NCBI GenBank assembly: GCA_031002005.1
Contig: CM061914.1
Coordinates: 18,214,148 to 18,278,147 of the forward strand
Direction: 5' to 3'
Origin: Vandiemenella viatica
Lineage: Eukaryota; Arthropoda; Insecta; Orthoptera; Morabidae
DNA length: 64,000 nucleotides
This document shows, in pieces, positions 1-9,479 of this stretch (position 1 is the first letter of the stretch; each line of letters begins with the position of its first letter). A program made the position numbers and the translations under genes. The notes below the pieces were generated by a model. The model was not told where the DNA came from, ran no database searches, and worked only from the letters and a program-made list of their open reading frames with translations.

Positions 1-60
1 AGAAACGGGTGGGGTATTCTTGCATGATAGCTGACAACAGGATGTTTCATCTGATATTCT

Positions 61-545
61 AATGCCTATCCATGTATCACCTGAAGTTATGATGCCTATT
101 TCTAAAGTTAAAGAAACAACGAAAAGGACGAATCTGAAGAGATGGAAGACCGGTGTTTTAACAGATTCTCCATACAAAAAAAAAAAAAAAAAAAAAAAAA
201 AGTGAGATAAGCGTCACTATTAAGAAAAAAGAGGGAAAGAACTTTGCAAAATAACAAAAAGCAAAGATAATGTTATTTAAGAAAGAGAATAAAATTAAGA
301 ATATAATGAAAGAAAGGAATATGTCTGAAGATAAATTGAATAAAGAAGGAGCTCAAGAGAGAATCCAAAACTAACGATAGTGTTTCTGAGGAGTGTTTTG
401 ACTGTGATTGTCTATACTGCGGTGAATTTTATTCAGAGTCAGTTGGAGGCTGGATCGCTTGTTCTATGGGCACACAGTTCCTGTGCGGTAACAGATAGAG
501 AAAATGACCACTCTATCCTAACGTGTGAATTTTGTGAATAGGCTT
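61..545 (+). pseudogene. pogo/Tigger-like transposase C-terminal relic
   Basis: Remnant of the C-terminal end of a pogo-superfamily transposase, a cut-and-paste enzyme acting in the nucleus. From 61 one frame reads a K/R/T-rich linker ending VLTDSPYK, which resembles the segment before the C terminus in many pogo/jerky-type transposases. A 26-nt A run then breaks the frame. From about 400 comes a zinc-finger-like tail: C-x2-C (CLYCGEF), GGWIAC, and after a 1-nt shift WAHSSC and CEFCE followed by a stop. A G+C-rich segment at 847-880 (ttcttccccggg) may be near the element's right end; the left end is outside the window. Seen: the C/W/H spacing and linker. Known: some pogo-like transposases end in this type of finger. 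Dead copy. A similar tail is found on the minus strand near 38 kb. Confidence 0.6.
176..201 (+). repeat. A26 homopolymer
   Basis: Uninterrupted run of 26 A residues inside the pogo-like relic, disrupting its reading frame. Probably slippage expansion of a lysine-rich codon stretch. Confidence 0.95.
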
Positions 546-889
546 AAGCAAGTGACACAAATAAAAATTGTAGTTAAATCTTTATAGTCATTTAAAAATA
601 AATAAATATAGAGCAGACTCCTACTTTTGTGCGTTTCCACTAGTTTTATACGTTTTTATAATTATTTGTTCTGCCCCGTACACGGGGAAGAAAGGGGTGG
701 TACAAGTTATGTTTTTTAAAAAATATTGTTCATTAGTTTTCTCACAATATTATTGTATTTTGTAATTAATACTTTATAATGTATTCAGAGAAAAATTTAC
801 AGCTCTCTTAAATACTCTTTTGTGTTTTTGAAACATATTTTCAACTTTGTATCCCGTTCTTCCCCGGGTTCCCTTACATAATAAAATTG

Positions 890-1330
890 TCGAAAAGTTA
901 TCTCTGTACATGAAATTTATTTTAAAATGAGTAATTGGAACGACAGAGACGTGAAAGCTGTATGTTCGTGCATCAAAATAGAGTGGTGCGGAATGGCGGT
1001 ACGGGTTGAATGCTCGCGTCCAGTGAGTGCCTGCTGTCGCACAGAGTGATCCCTACGTGATAGGCAATCAGGTATACGCGAGTGGTGCCTCGGTCGGCTG
1101 CCTGCAGGCGGCGCTGCTGTGTACGAGAGAGAATTGAAATAACCCAGCTGCTAATCGTAAGAACCACAAAACAGGGTTATACAGTATTACATATAGAATG
1201 TTAAAATGACTCTAATATTTAATTGACATAATTAATATTATAGAATCCAATAATATGAATGTGCTGCTAGAAGTAGCAGTTCATACAGAGCTGATACAGA
1301 AGTAATCATTGATCTATGTAGCCCGAGTGA
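890..1330. other. no recognisable feature
   Basis: Mixed-composition DNA. No open frame here resembles a known domain, and I see no repeat relationship with the rest of the window. Confidence 0.6.
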
Positions 1331-1337
1331 CTGATGT

Positions 1338-1570
1338 ATAAAATAGACTTATACTAATATTATAAAAGGAAACGTAATTCTGTCTGTCTATTACGCTTTC
1401 ACGGCTAAACTGATCTTCATGAAATTTTACAAGGAAATTCTGTTCATCGTTAAAAAGAACATAGGATACTTTTTTGGGATAAGTAACACATCTCGTCACT
1501 AAATTTTTAAAACTAACCGTACGGTGACAGACGGAGAGCGCGTGTGAGTCTGTGTAACATTACATCAGTG
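1338..1570 (+). repeat. dispersed repeat R5, copy 1
   Basis: Starts with an A/T block (tactaatattataaa), then a segment containing ttacgctttcacggctaaa, atcttcatgaaatttta and gacagacggagagcg. The same order of blocks occurs at 3475-3720 (reverse) and 11848-12191 (forward). No coding capacity, so a non-autonomous element. The opening block resembles widespread short insect repeats, some attributed to Helitron-like elements; that assignment is not proven here. Confidence 0.7.
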
Positions 1571-1970
1571 AGTTAAGGCGCGTACGTGCAGGTTCGTTGT
1601 TTTGTTTGATATCAGCCACGTGGTTCGGACTCCGGGCACAACAGAATCGCAATGCGCGCCAAATCGAAACTTTGTAACGCAGGCGCTCGAACAGTCCTTC
1701 GGAATCCCCCGACCAACAATGCCATACGCATTTACGTTTTATGTTTTTTAAGTGTTCAGACTTTGTTTGTCTTGTAGTCAGTCTGTGTCCCCATAATCTG
1801 CCCATAAATTTCATGTACAGACATAACCAATTTTAGCACTGGCTAACGAAACTGTTGGACAAATAAGTGAAAAAATGACGTCACAAGTGCAAGGCGAAAC
1901 AGTAGAATATCTGACAAAAGGTAGAATGAGAAACAGCCTTCAGTCACTAGAATACAACTTTTATTGTATT

Positions 1971-2011
1971 ACACAATGCATTTCGGACCCTGTGGATCCA
2001 TCTTCAGGTGA
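1971..2011 (-). ncRNA. candidate hammerhead ribozyme (PLE-type)
   Basis: On the minus strand the conserved core CTGAAGA (2007 to 2001) is followed by stem II GGATCC/GGGTCC (one G-U pair, ACA loop) and then GAAA (1984-1981). A very short stem III (A-U, U-A) leads to the cleavage position U1975, and GTG after it pairs with CAC just before the core. The order matches type I hammerheads known from Penelope-like elements and parallels the motif at 5399-5446. No PLE coding sequence adjoins it, so this is probably a solo pseudo-LTR remnant. Confidence 0.6.
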
Positions 2012-2029
2012 CTATGGTATTTACATTTG

Positions 2030-3470
2030 GTTTTAAATTATCCTTAAACGAGATTCGTGCCTAGTAAAGTTTGTTCCTGTGCTGAAAAATGATTTCAAGT
2101 AAGTGTCGGGATCACGTTTTATTATGAGAGAAAAGACAAAATATGAAAACATTGTGAAAAACTTTCCAGAATTGAGTACACTCACAAGGAAAAGTCGGAC
2201 ATGGAACATATTCCAAAACTTTGTTTCGAATGAATGATTTTCGCCTTAAAAAGCGCCTTAATTAAATATACCAGTCCCGTATGCCTAACCGTTACTTCAT
2301 TTTTCCTTTAATCGCCAATTCATCCCATTATTTTAAATAACAATCAAGTGATCGTTTCATATCCTGATAATTTTAGGGGAACTTAAAAATGGAAATTTCT
2401 ATCAAAATAATTTCCGACGTATTTATCACCCAGTTTATGAAATACTCAATCGAAAGACATGCTTGACTTTGTTATCGATTAAATCATCTATTGAAGATTC
2501 AAATTTTTCTAAATTTACTGCTTTTCTCGATAGTCGTAATGTTAGGGTATTACGTATGACTATAAGTTATTAAAGAATTTTTGGATACATTGTTTCGGAA
2601 GTGAAGGAGAGAACTAGATTCTTTATGGGTTTTACTAAAAACTAAAATCGAGAAAAAATAGCAAGCTGTTTTCAGATTACTTTGGTTCACAGCTATCACT
2701 TCATACCCACCAAGATGTCTTGAAAAAATCCACTAAACACAACACTAGGCCATGTGTAATTATTTTCAAACCACAATTTAATGTCATGGTCGTATTTCTG
2801 GTACTCAGATCTTTCATGTTTGTCTACCATTCAACTTATTTCACAAGTACACAGTAGGTATACTACGCCGGTGTGTCAGAGGTAGAGAGGCCGTCGCTTA
2901 TGTCTTCAACTAACTGTTAGCGGTGACTTGGTACGCGTGATCTTAGAATTTCATTGCTAGAATAGGATATAAGAAAAAGTTACGTAAAAATACAAAAAAA
3001 AAAAAAAAAATACCACGTAGTCGGCATAATTTGACGTGACTATAACATTCTACCGTTGAGGCTGTGTCATGAACAGACCCAATTTGCAACATGTATAAAA
3101 ACAGCAACAAAGTATTTGGGGGGGGGGGTTAACTGTGTGAGACAGCCTACTACAGTTCATGCGGCAGTTTAATTATTGTTTATGGTTTAAAATTATGTCA
3201 ATTTCTGGGACACCTTATGTCAATACCGTTCTGTACCCAACATTTTTGACTTTGCTAAGATATACAGCATGTGGGGGTTGGAAACCCGTGAGCTTCATTC
3301 GTACAACTGCCGATGAGAAAAACACGTCTTTCCTAAATGTATTCCTGCAAATTTCGTGTCTGTGTTTTGCTTATAGTCATCAGATTCAGTGCAAATCCAT
3401 ACTTAAACTATATAATCAGTTGAGTCTGTACTGAAATTTGTAAACAGATCATACACAAACAGACTGCGAG
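2030..3470. other. unassigned, A+T-rich
   Basis: No gene or element recognised. It contains an A run at about 2993-3009 and a G run at about 3119-3128. The 91-codon open frame at 3159-3434 resembles nothing I know and is probably chance. Confidence 0.5.
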
Positions 3471-3474
3471 AGAA

Positions 3475-3720
3475 ACAAGGCCAGAGCGAGCGATGTAACA
3501 TTTCAGGCTAACACACGCTATCCGTCTGTCAGTTATTGTTCATAATATCATGACAAAATATTTTATGTATTACGAAAAAAGTATCTTATGACCTCCTTGA
3601 TGATACATAATATTTCATTGTAAAATTTCATCAAGATCAGTTTTACCGTTTAGTCGTGAAAACGTAACAAACAAACGGAGAGGCATAGCTACTTTCGCAT
3701 TTATAATGTTGGTGTAGATG
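3475..3720 (-). repeat. dispersed repeat R5, copy 2
   Basis: Read on the minus strand it gives the same block order as copy 1: acattataaatgcgaaag, ttacgttttcacgactaaa, gatcttgatgaaatttta, gacagacggatagcg, then a gcagtctgtttgtg block. Divergence from the other copies is substantial, indicating an old insertion. Confidence 0.7.
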
Positions 3721-3724
3721 TGGA

Positions 3725-4185
3725 ACCCGAACCGAGGGGTGAACGCAGCGTACTCCAAGGTCAAGCTAAGGAGGAATTAAATGCTGATCAACACCGGGAT
3801 TCGAGCTGTAATCAGTAGCATCGTTCAGTAGACCGTTGAATGTTTTGCTCGCGATGTCCTGTGTATTGCTTGTTGACCGGATCTCAAGTAAACATCATCC
3901 AAAGAGCAGTCTCAATCACTGCGATGACGTCTGAAAGCAGATAAAGCGAGCGGCCAGTCCAGGTTCAAAGTCCTGAGGCGTCGCCTCGGGCGGAGGAGCG
4001 GCGACCAAAGTCCAGCAAACAGCTGACAGCCATCAAACACTAAGCAGCGCGGCTACTCGAGAAACTGTGGTAGAGGCTTAGAGTAAAAAATTGGCTTGTC
4101 TGCTAAAGGCATGATGTTATACAATAGGATTAAAACTGGATACGGCATTTACAGCTAGAGCGAGATATCCCGTTAACATGGAATA
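3725..4185. other. no recognisable feature
   Basis: Moderately G+C-rich around 3960-4020 but with no convincing frame, tRNA-like box or repeat partner. Confidence 0.5.
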
Positions 4186-4192
4186 AAAATAA

Positions 4193-5130
4193 ATGCCAAT
4201 AAGCGTCAGTTTATTATTATTACTATTATTTTACAGTTTTAGATTGTGGGGCGAGTTCCTTAGTGAAACGTTACGTGTAACTATCTTGGAAACCGCACTA
4301 GGGCAGGAAAGAGGTAGCGAGGGATTTCAAAATCCTTTATTTATCAGAGAGATTAATGAGCAGAAGTTCCAGGGAAGTGAGGGAATTCATCTACAAACTT
4401 TGGTCAGACCACTGCTTCAATACGGTGGTGCAGTGTGGGATCCCATTATGGGTTCCAAGTACAGGAGTTGGAGGGAGTACAATGAAGGGCAGTTAGATTT
4501 ATTTCTGGAGATTACTACACAACAGAATAGGTAAATGATACCTAAATATTCTAGTCGAGTATTCAGCCGGATAGGTTCTGCAACGCATCACGTTTCGGCA
4601 GCAACCGCCGCCGTCTTCATCAGGTGAAATAGTAGGTGGAAGAGGTTACTGCGACAACACGTCATCGACTGTACGCCGGGAAACAGTCAATTTTGAAAAG
4701 CAACTTCTATGATAGAGGAGTTGTGTTGGGCGTCATCGGAAGACGGGAGGCGGATGAAGACAGTGATGGGAGTCTACGAGATGTATACTCATGATGAAGG
4801 TTGGGAGAATTTTCGTCGAACAGTTATTAATAGTGCATGGAAGCGAAATACGAGGATAAGCACAAGCTGGCACTTGATTCCAGGTGTAAGGGTTTGGGAA
4901 AACTTTCTTTTGTAGGTAAAGCAGTCGGGAATTAGAATAAATTACCAAGAAAATGCTGAAACAATTAACTGAAAGACAGAACGAATTCAGAGTTAAAATT
5001 CGTAAGGAAGAAAAGTACGTGGGTGTCAATATTACACCCAAAAAATTAAAGTAAAAAAATCTGGAAAGTGGGTGCGAAGGGAAATTGCTACCGGTGCATG
5101 TGTTTCATTGCAATTTAACATTAAATTAAA
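4193..5130 (+). pseudogene. LINE-A 3' end, interrupted relic
   Basis: Degraded 3' part of a non-LTR retrotransposon of the same family as 9480-10910. VRPLLQYGGAVWDP (about 4400-4440) is the usual segment after the reverse transcriptase. After an interruption at about 4530-4690, the frame reads an arginine-rich helix, WENFRRTVINSAWK, then a WHLIPG block and WNKLPRK (about 4945). The 3' untranslated block ggaaattgctaccgg with gcaatttaa (5080-5120) is shared with the other LINE-A copies. Frames change several times, so it cannot encode a working protein. The interruption contains a hammerhead-like motif and may be a separate insertion. Confidence 0.65.
4591..4623 (-). ncRNA. hammerhead-like motif, imperfect
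   Basis: Minus strand: CTGATGA (4623-4617), four unpaired bases, a GGCGGC/GCTGCC hairpin, then GAAA. This resembles a PLE hammerhead core, but the four extra bases before stem II and the poor stem I pairing make self-cleavage doubtful. Best read as a decayed pseudo-LTR fragment inside LINE-A. Confidence 0.3.
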
Positions 5131-5139
5131 GTCAGTGTG

Positions 5140-5240
5140 AGTGCGCGTTAATGCGGAGCAGGTACGAGGGGCCCTGGGTTCGAGTCCAGGCTTGTAGGTG
5201 CGATGCTAGGACGGTCCACAATCTACGACTCGGAAACTAC
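5140..5240 (+). repeat. tRNA-like / SINE head fragment
   Basis: Contains a good B-box-like sequence (gggttcgagtcca, about 5177-5190) with a weak A-box-like segment upstream. No complete cloverleaf, so a SINE head or tRNA relic rather than a tRNA gene. Confidence 0.4.
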
Positions 5241-5308
5241 ACACCTCGCAAACAAGAAACACACTTGCCACACGAATCTACGTTAAACATTTGGCAGACA
5301 GCCAACAG

Positions 5309-5318
5309 GAACATCCTT
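5309..5318. repeat. PLE target-site duplication, left copy
   Basis: gaacatcctt, identical to 7983-7992. The pair brackets the Penelope-like element exactly. Confidence 0.75.
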
Positions 5319-5406
5319 ATAAATGAATGTAATCTTTCTCGGCATTGTTTATTTATAAACGTTTCTCGGGAAACAAACCGAGTGATGTTGTTATTAATGC
5401 ACAATA
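5317..5406 (-). repeat. PLE 3' pseudo-LTR repeat
   Basis: About 88 nt nearly identical, in direct orientation, to 7883-7971. Contains a small hairpin (CTCGG/CCGAG). Its upstream edge in element sense abuts the predicted ribozyme cleavage point. Confidence 0.85.
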
Positions 5407-5446
5407 TTTCGGCGACTTAAATTCTCCGTCGCCATCTTCAGGTGCA
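5399..5446 (-). ncRNA. hammerhead ribozyme in PLE pseudo-LTR
   Basis: Minus strand: stem I strand TGCAC (5446-5442), core CTGAAGA (5441-5435), stem II GGCGAC/GTCGCC closing an 11-nt loop (5433-5411), GAAA (5410-5407), a minimal stem III (TAT), cleavage base U5403, then GTGCA pairing with TGCAC. All conserved core positions of a type I hammerhead are present. A stem III of two pairs with no loop is too short for a stable monomer. PLE ribozymes with such short stems are known and are thought to work as dimers. Expected role: releasing unit-length RNA 5' ends. Confidence 0.75.
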
Positions 5447-5544
5447 GTTGCAAGTCTTGAAGTCTGCCTTGAAGTCAGCCTTGAGCGTGTTGTTTGTAAA
5501 CTGGCATGGCAACGACAGATGTTGTTATGTTGCCTAGCAGCATC

Positions 5545-6340
5545 TCAGATGTCATTAGACGCCCGCGGAACACAAAAAGCAAAGCGTTGGTGATGAGCAG
5601 CCTCAATTACAGGAATCCATGCATCACTTATCTGGAATCCACAATCCCTGTTTACCAAATCAGACGCGAGGCGAATTTCAAATGCTTCTTTAATTACGCT
5701 GTCCCAGAAGCCTCTCGCATGTGTCAACACCTTAGTCGCGTCGAAATCGAAACCATGTCCTTCTGTCAAACTATGTTCCGCCACTGCTGATTTATCTTTT
5801 TGCCCCAGGCGAACATGTCGGGCGTGTTCCAAACAACGTTGTTGTACGCACCGTATGGTCTGATCGATGTATTTCTTTCCACATTCACACGGGATACAGT
5901 AAACTCCGGGTGTACGCAGGGCAAGGTCATCTTTTGGAGAGCGCAAAATGTTTCTCAATTTTGGTGGTGGCAGAAAAATGGTCTTAATGCCATTTCTTGC
6001 CAGGACTCTTCCGACCCTAGATGTTGTGGCGCCAGAGTACGGCAAGAAGGCTAATTTATCGTGTGGACCATTATCGTGTTTATTAGGCCTACGATTAATT
6101 TCCCGGAATGCCAACTGTATCTGATGTTCGTTGTATCCATTCTTTCTGAAGGTATCACGGAGATGTTTTAACTCACTAGGAAGGCTGTCTTTATCACATA
6201 TTGCCCGCGCTCTGTGGACAAGAGTAGTTAGTACTGTATTGCGCTGTGCAGGGTGATGATAACTGTGCGCGTTTAGGTAAAGGTCTGTATGCGTTGGCTT
6301 CCTATACACCGTGTGTCCCAAAGTTCCATCAGATTACTTT
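5545..6340 (-). pseudogene. PLE GIY-YIG endonuclease part
   Basis: C-terminal part of the PLE protein. It opens with the RT thumb/linker region (LGHTVYRKPTHTDLYL), which is typical of Penelope-type elements. The GIY-YIG nuclease core starts about residue 138 of the 258-codon segment: GVYCIPC, then CGKKYI, then QT-x-R and an EH pair (R157, E165, H166), with a second EH at about 182. GIY is replaced by GVY, as is common in PLEs, and the CxxCxC cluster is the usual PLE linker cysteine group. The nuclease nicks DNA to prime reverse transcription. It is separated from the RT part by an in-frame TAA (about 6327) and a frameshift (about 6410). The frame ends normally at a stop codon near 5545. Confidence 0.88.
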
Positions 6341-6344
6341 ATAA

Positions 6345-7952
6345 TCAGAATGTCCAAAAAGGGCAAGCGGCCTTCCTTTTCAACCTCCATCGTGAATTGG
6401 ATGTTTTTGTGACACTGTTCAAGTGAAGGAGAAACTTATCTAGATTGTCTCTGCCGTGAGGCCAAACAACAAATGTGTCATCTACATATCGAAAGAAGGC
6501 ACTGGGCTTCAGGGGGGCACTTTCCAACGCTTTCTCCTCAAAATGTTCCATATAGAAATCAGCTATAACAGGTGACAGGGGACTGCCCATTGCAACTCCC
6601 TCGACCTGTTCATAGTAGTGCCCGTCATACAAGAAGTACGATGATTGTAATGTGTGGCGGAACAGCTCAACTAACCTGGGCTCGAAGTGCTGTTGTAGTA
6701 GAGCCATCGTATCAGCCAGAGGAACCCTGGTGAAGAGGGAAACCACATCGAAGCTCACCATCAAATCCTGTTGACGTAGGTGAAGTTCTTTAACAGTATT
6801 AATAAATTCCACCGAGTTTTTTACATGGTGAACACATTTTCCCACAATTGGCGATAACAGCCCGGTCAAGTATCGAGCCAGATTATAAGTGGCCGGTCCA
6901 ATAGTACACACTATTGGCCGTAATTGTGTTTCTTGTTTGTGGATTTTTGGTAATCCATAAAGTCTGGGTGGAACAGCTGCGCGGGGTTGTAACTGTTTAA
7001 TATTGTCTTCTGGTAGCCCAGAACATTTCAGCAGAGCTGTTGTTTTCTTCGCCACCGCATTGGTTGGATCTTTCGACACTTTTCGGTAAGACGCGTCTAC
7101 CAAAAGTTCTTCTACTTTTCGTTGATAATCTGTCATCTTAAGAACCACTGAAGCGTTCCCCTTGTCTGCTGGTAGGACGATAATATCTTGGTTGTGACGC
7201 AATGACCAAAGTGCTTTACGCTCAGCAGCTGTGGTGTTGGGCTGAGGCGGTTTGGCCTTGCTTAATATTCGGCTGGTTTCTCGCCTTATCTCTTCAGCAG
7301 CGCTCACAGGCAAACCACGAACGGCTAGCTCGACGCCAGTGAGAATTTCCCTGTATGGAATGGTCTTGGGTACTGGCGCAAAATTTAGCCCTTTAGATAG
7401 AACTGAAAAGGTGGCAGCGTCTAATTCACCACCACTCAGATTAATTACTGTCCTTCTATCAGGTGCAGGAGAGGCATTAACTTTGCGGGCAAGTCGGACA
7501 AATTTCCCGCATTGCCGTGCCGTCGCACGGCGTTGAACTCTGTGGCTTTCAGCGACGGTACAGCTGTCTACCCACTCCCAGGCGTCACGGTGCAGATAGT
7601 TAGACAAAAACATGTGGCAATCAAAAACAGACTGAGAAACAGAGTCTAACTCACGCCTGGTGTATTGAATCCTCTCCCTCACCAGAGACAAACTCGCTTT
7701 CCGTAGAATTTTCTTCGCCGCAAAAGATTCAGTTGGGTGACGAATCTCGGCAAAACGAGGTACAATGTTTTGGTCCCGGCATCGTTGGAGAAAAGCGAGA
7801 GCACTAAGAAGTCTTGACCTCTTCTTACGAAGCTTCTCCAGTCGCTTAACATGACGATATATATCCTCCCCGTAGAGGTAAGTTATAAATGAATGTAATC
7901 TTTCTCGGCGTTGTTTAATCTTAACGTTTCTCGGGAAACAAACCGAGTGATG
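6345..7952 (-). pseudogene. PLE reverse transcriptase part
   Basis: Reverse transcriptase of the Penelope-like element. Numbering from codon 1 at 7691: LPADKGN (about 173), RLYGLPKIHK (243), SFDVVSLFT with the first catalytic Asp (313), VAMGSPLSPV (366), and YVDD with the catalytic Asp pair (402). All key RT residues are present. The same frame stays open upstream to about 7952, running through basic residues into the pseudo-LTR, and contains no early ATG; PLE frames beginning in the pseudo-LTR are known. At about 6410 a small indel throws translation out of frame and it ends shortly after (6345). The enzyme would copy element RNA in the nucleus. Confidence 0.9.
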
Positions 7953-7971
7953 TTGTTATTAATGCACAATA
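7883..7971 (-). repeat. PLE 5' pseudo-LTR repeat (partial)
   Basis: Direct repeat of 5317-5406. In element sense it begins with TATT-GTGC, so identity with the 3' copy starts within 4 nt of the predicted hammerhead cleavage point and the ribozyme itself is absent from this end. Confidence 0.85.
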
Positions 7972-7982
7972 ATGTAAAAAAC

Positions 7983-7992
7983 GAACATCCTT
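7983..7992. repeat. PLE target-site duplication, right copy
   Basis: gaacatcctt, matching 5309-5318 base for base. Confidence 0.75.
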
Positions 7993-8034
7993 GCTGTTGA
8001 TTCACGCGACGCTGCCTCAGTAATGGAGTGGTCC

Positions 8035-8800
8035 CTAACGATTTCTAGATCGTACTTTAAAACAGTGTACACCGGAAGTTAAATCGATTGCGTACAAAGC
8101 TCTGGCGCTGCCCCCAGAGGCGTAGCTATCTGAAGGCTAGGCGGTGCCGTGCACGGGGGCCCCCAAGCACAGGGGATCCCTAAACCTTGGTGGAGCTAAA
8201 AAAAGAAAAAAAAGGTCACCCATCTGGCCTGAGGGCCCACAATATTTTTTTGCTCCGGGGCCCTTGTTGACCTAGCTACGCCTCTGACTGTCCCACCTAG
8301 AATATTGTACTTAAAAGTGATTCATGGATGTATTTGACAAGGTCCAAAGAAGAGACGCTCGATTCTTATTGGAAAGACCTGGATCACCGAAGGCGTTGCT
8401 CTCGGTAAAAGCTGATTGAAAATTTCACGACTGACTTATTTCGGAATCACAGCAAACAGATATTGCTACCAGCAACATTCATATCTAGGAATGACCACGA
8501 AAATAAGATAAGAGAAATCAGCGCCAAAACCGATTCATTTCTGTACTCAGTATTTCCACGAGCGATTAGGGAATGGAGTAGGAAGGATTTACCAAGCGAG
8601 AAAACTTAGAATCCCCTAGGAGTAGGTCTCGATAAACCGTTCTGGCCATCCTGATCTGGGTTTTCCTTGGTTTTCGGAGATCGCTCCAGGTAAATGCTGG
8701 GATGGTTCCTCAAAAAAAGAACATGGTCGCTTCCTGCCGTATCCCATATATCCCTTCATATGCATAAACGATTGCACACTAGCATAGGTGCGATGCACCC
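8035..8800 (+). pseudogene. LINE-B 3' end, copy 1, interrupted by a MITE
   Basis: 3' end of a Jockey/CR1-type non-LTR retrotransposon matching 17586-18250. Shared blocks: cgatttctag at the start, gaagttaaatcgattg, tgctaccagcaacattcat, gcgattagggaatgga, and after the stop a 3' module with ggttttcc and gctgggatggttcc. The protein would be the post-RT tail (a VQRRxAR-type segment followed by a basic region); several stops and gaps make it dead. A hAT-type MITE (8115-8286) sits inside and its position is confirmed by comparison with copy 2. The piece between the MITE and the VQRR segment is shortened relative to copy 2. Confidence 0.75.
8115..8286. mobile_element. hAT-type MITE
   Basis: 172 bp with perfect 14-bp inverted ends CAGAGGCGTAGCTA / TAGCTACGCCTCTG. 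Flanked by an imperfect 8-bp duplication (gctgcccc at 8107-8114, actgtccc at 8287-8294). CAG ends and 8-bp duplications are hAT hallmarks. No coding capacity, so it depended on a transposase supplied elsewhere. Inserted in LINE-B. Confidence 0.8.
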
Positions 8801-9475
8801 AGTATAACGACAGCAGCGCCGGGCACAGCAGCAGGGCTGCATTTAGGCTATGTTGGCCCTAGTCTATACATGTGGTGCAGCGGTGGCCCTGGCCTCCTTC
8901 CAACTATTTATTGATGCTTAAATTCAAAATTCGGCCCAAAAAATTTATGGGCAACCGGGCCCCCTCTTTGTGGTGCGGGCCCCCTTTGCGGTGCGGGCCC
9001 TTGGGCCAGAGTCTCTGGCTCCGAGACTGAGCTACCAGCGTGGGACTCAAGCATAAACACGATTTGCCACTGGCGCAGGCAGTTGCGACAATGCTGGTAG
9101 TGAGTGGTAGCCGACACCGCCTCAATGCCAGACGGTGTCTACTTTGCTTTCAGTGACCTCCCGTCAAGACGACCACTCAGCCAGCTCCAGTATTTACATT
9201 TATAACACACAAATACTCTGAAATCAAGTAGACCGAAACTAAGTATTACTGCAAAAACGTCGTCATTTTATAATACACAAAAATATTAAAATTAATGACT
9301 TCAGAATAACTCTTACATATAAGAGAAGATAAATAATGCGCTGGTTGTTCCATATAGACAAAATAAGATTGCAGCATAGTACAAAATTGTATTAAAATAC
9401 AATTTTTAACAGGCGGAAAAATTAAAAGGTTCGTAATTAACAGTTCACTCCCACCTCATCTAAATATCTGATTAC
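8800..9475. other. unassigned; G+C-rich patch at 8880-9010
   Basis: The patch contains repeated gcgggcccc/gtgcgggccc words and resembles degraded hAT MITE interior sequence, but I found no matched termini. The remainder (9150-9475) is A+T-rich with no signal. Confidence 0.4.
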
Positions 9476-9479
9476 AAAG

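Larger units (their letters stand above)
5319..7982 (-). mobile_element. Penelope-like element with pseudo-LTRs
   Basis: A 2.66-kb retroelement read on the minus strand. Order in the element's sense: partial 5' pseudo-LTR (7971-7883), reverse transcriptase, GIY-YIG endonuclease, hammerhead-like ribozyme (5446-5399), 3' pseudo-LTR (5406-5317). A perfect 10-bp duplication (gaacatcctt) flanks it. PLEs copy themselves by reverse transcription of an RNA, with the nicking step thought to depend on the GIY-YIG domain. The coding part has one frameshift (about 6410) and one in-frame stop (about 6327), so this copy is inactive but looks recent. About 12 extra nucleotides (7971-7982) lie between the 5' pseudo-LTR and the duplication; their origin is unclear. 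Confidence 0.9.

Noticed and set aside
7252..7536. 94-codon plus-strand frame
   Set aside because: Antisense shadow of the PLE reverse transcriptase.
5317..7971. LTR retrotransposon
   Set aside because: The terminal repeats are under 100 bp and the RT is Penelope-type with a GIY-YIG domain; no gag, protease or integrase.
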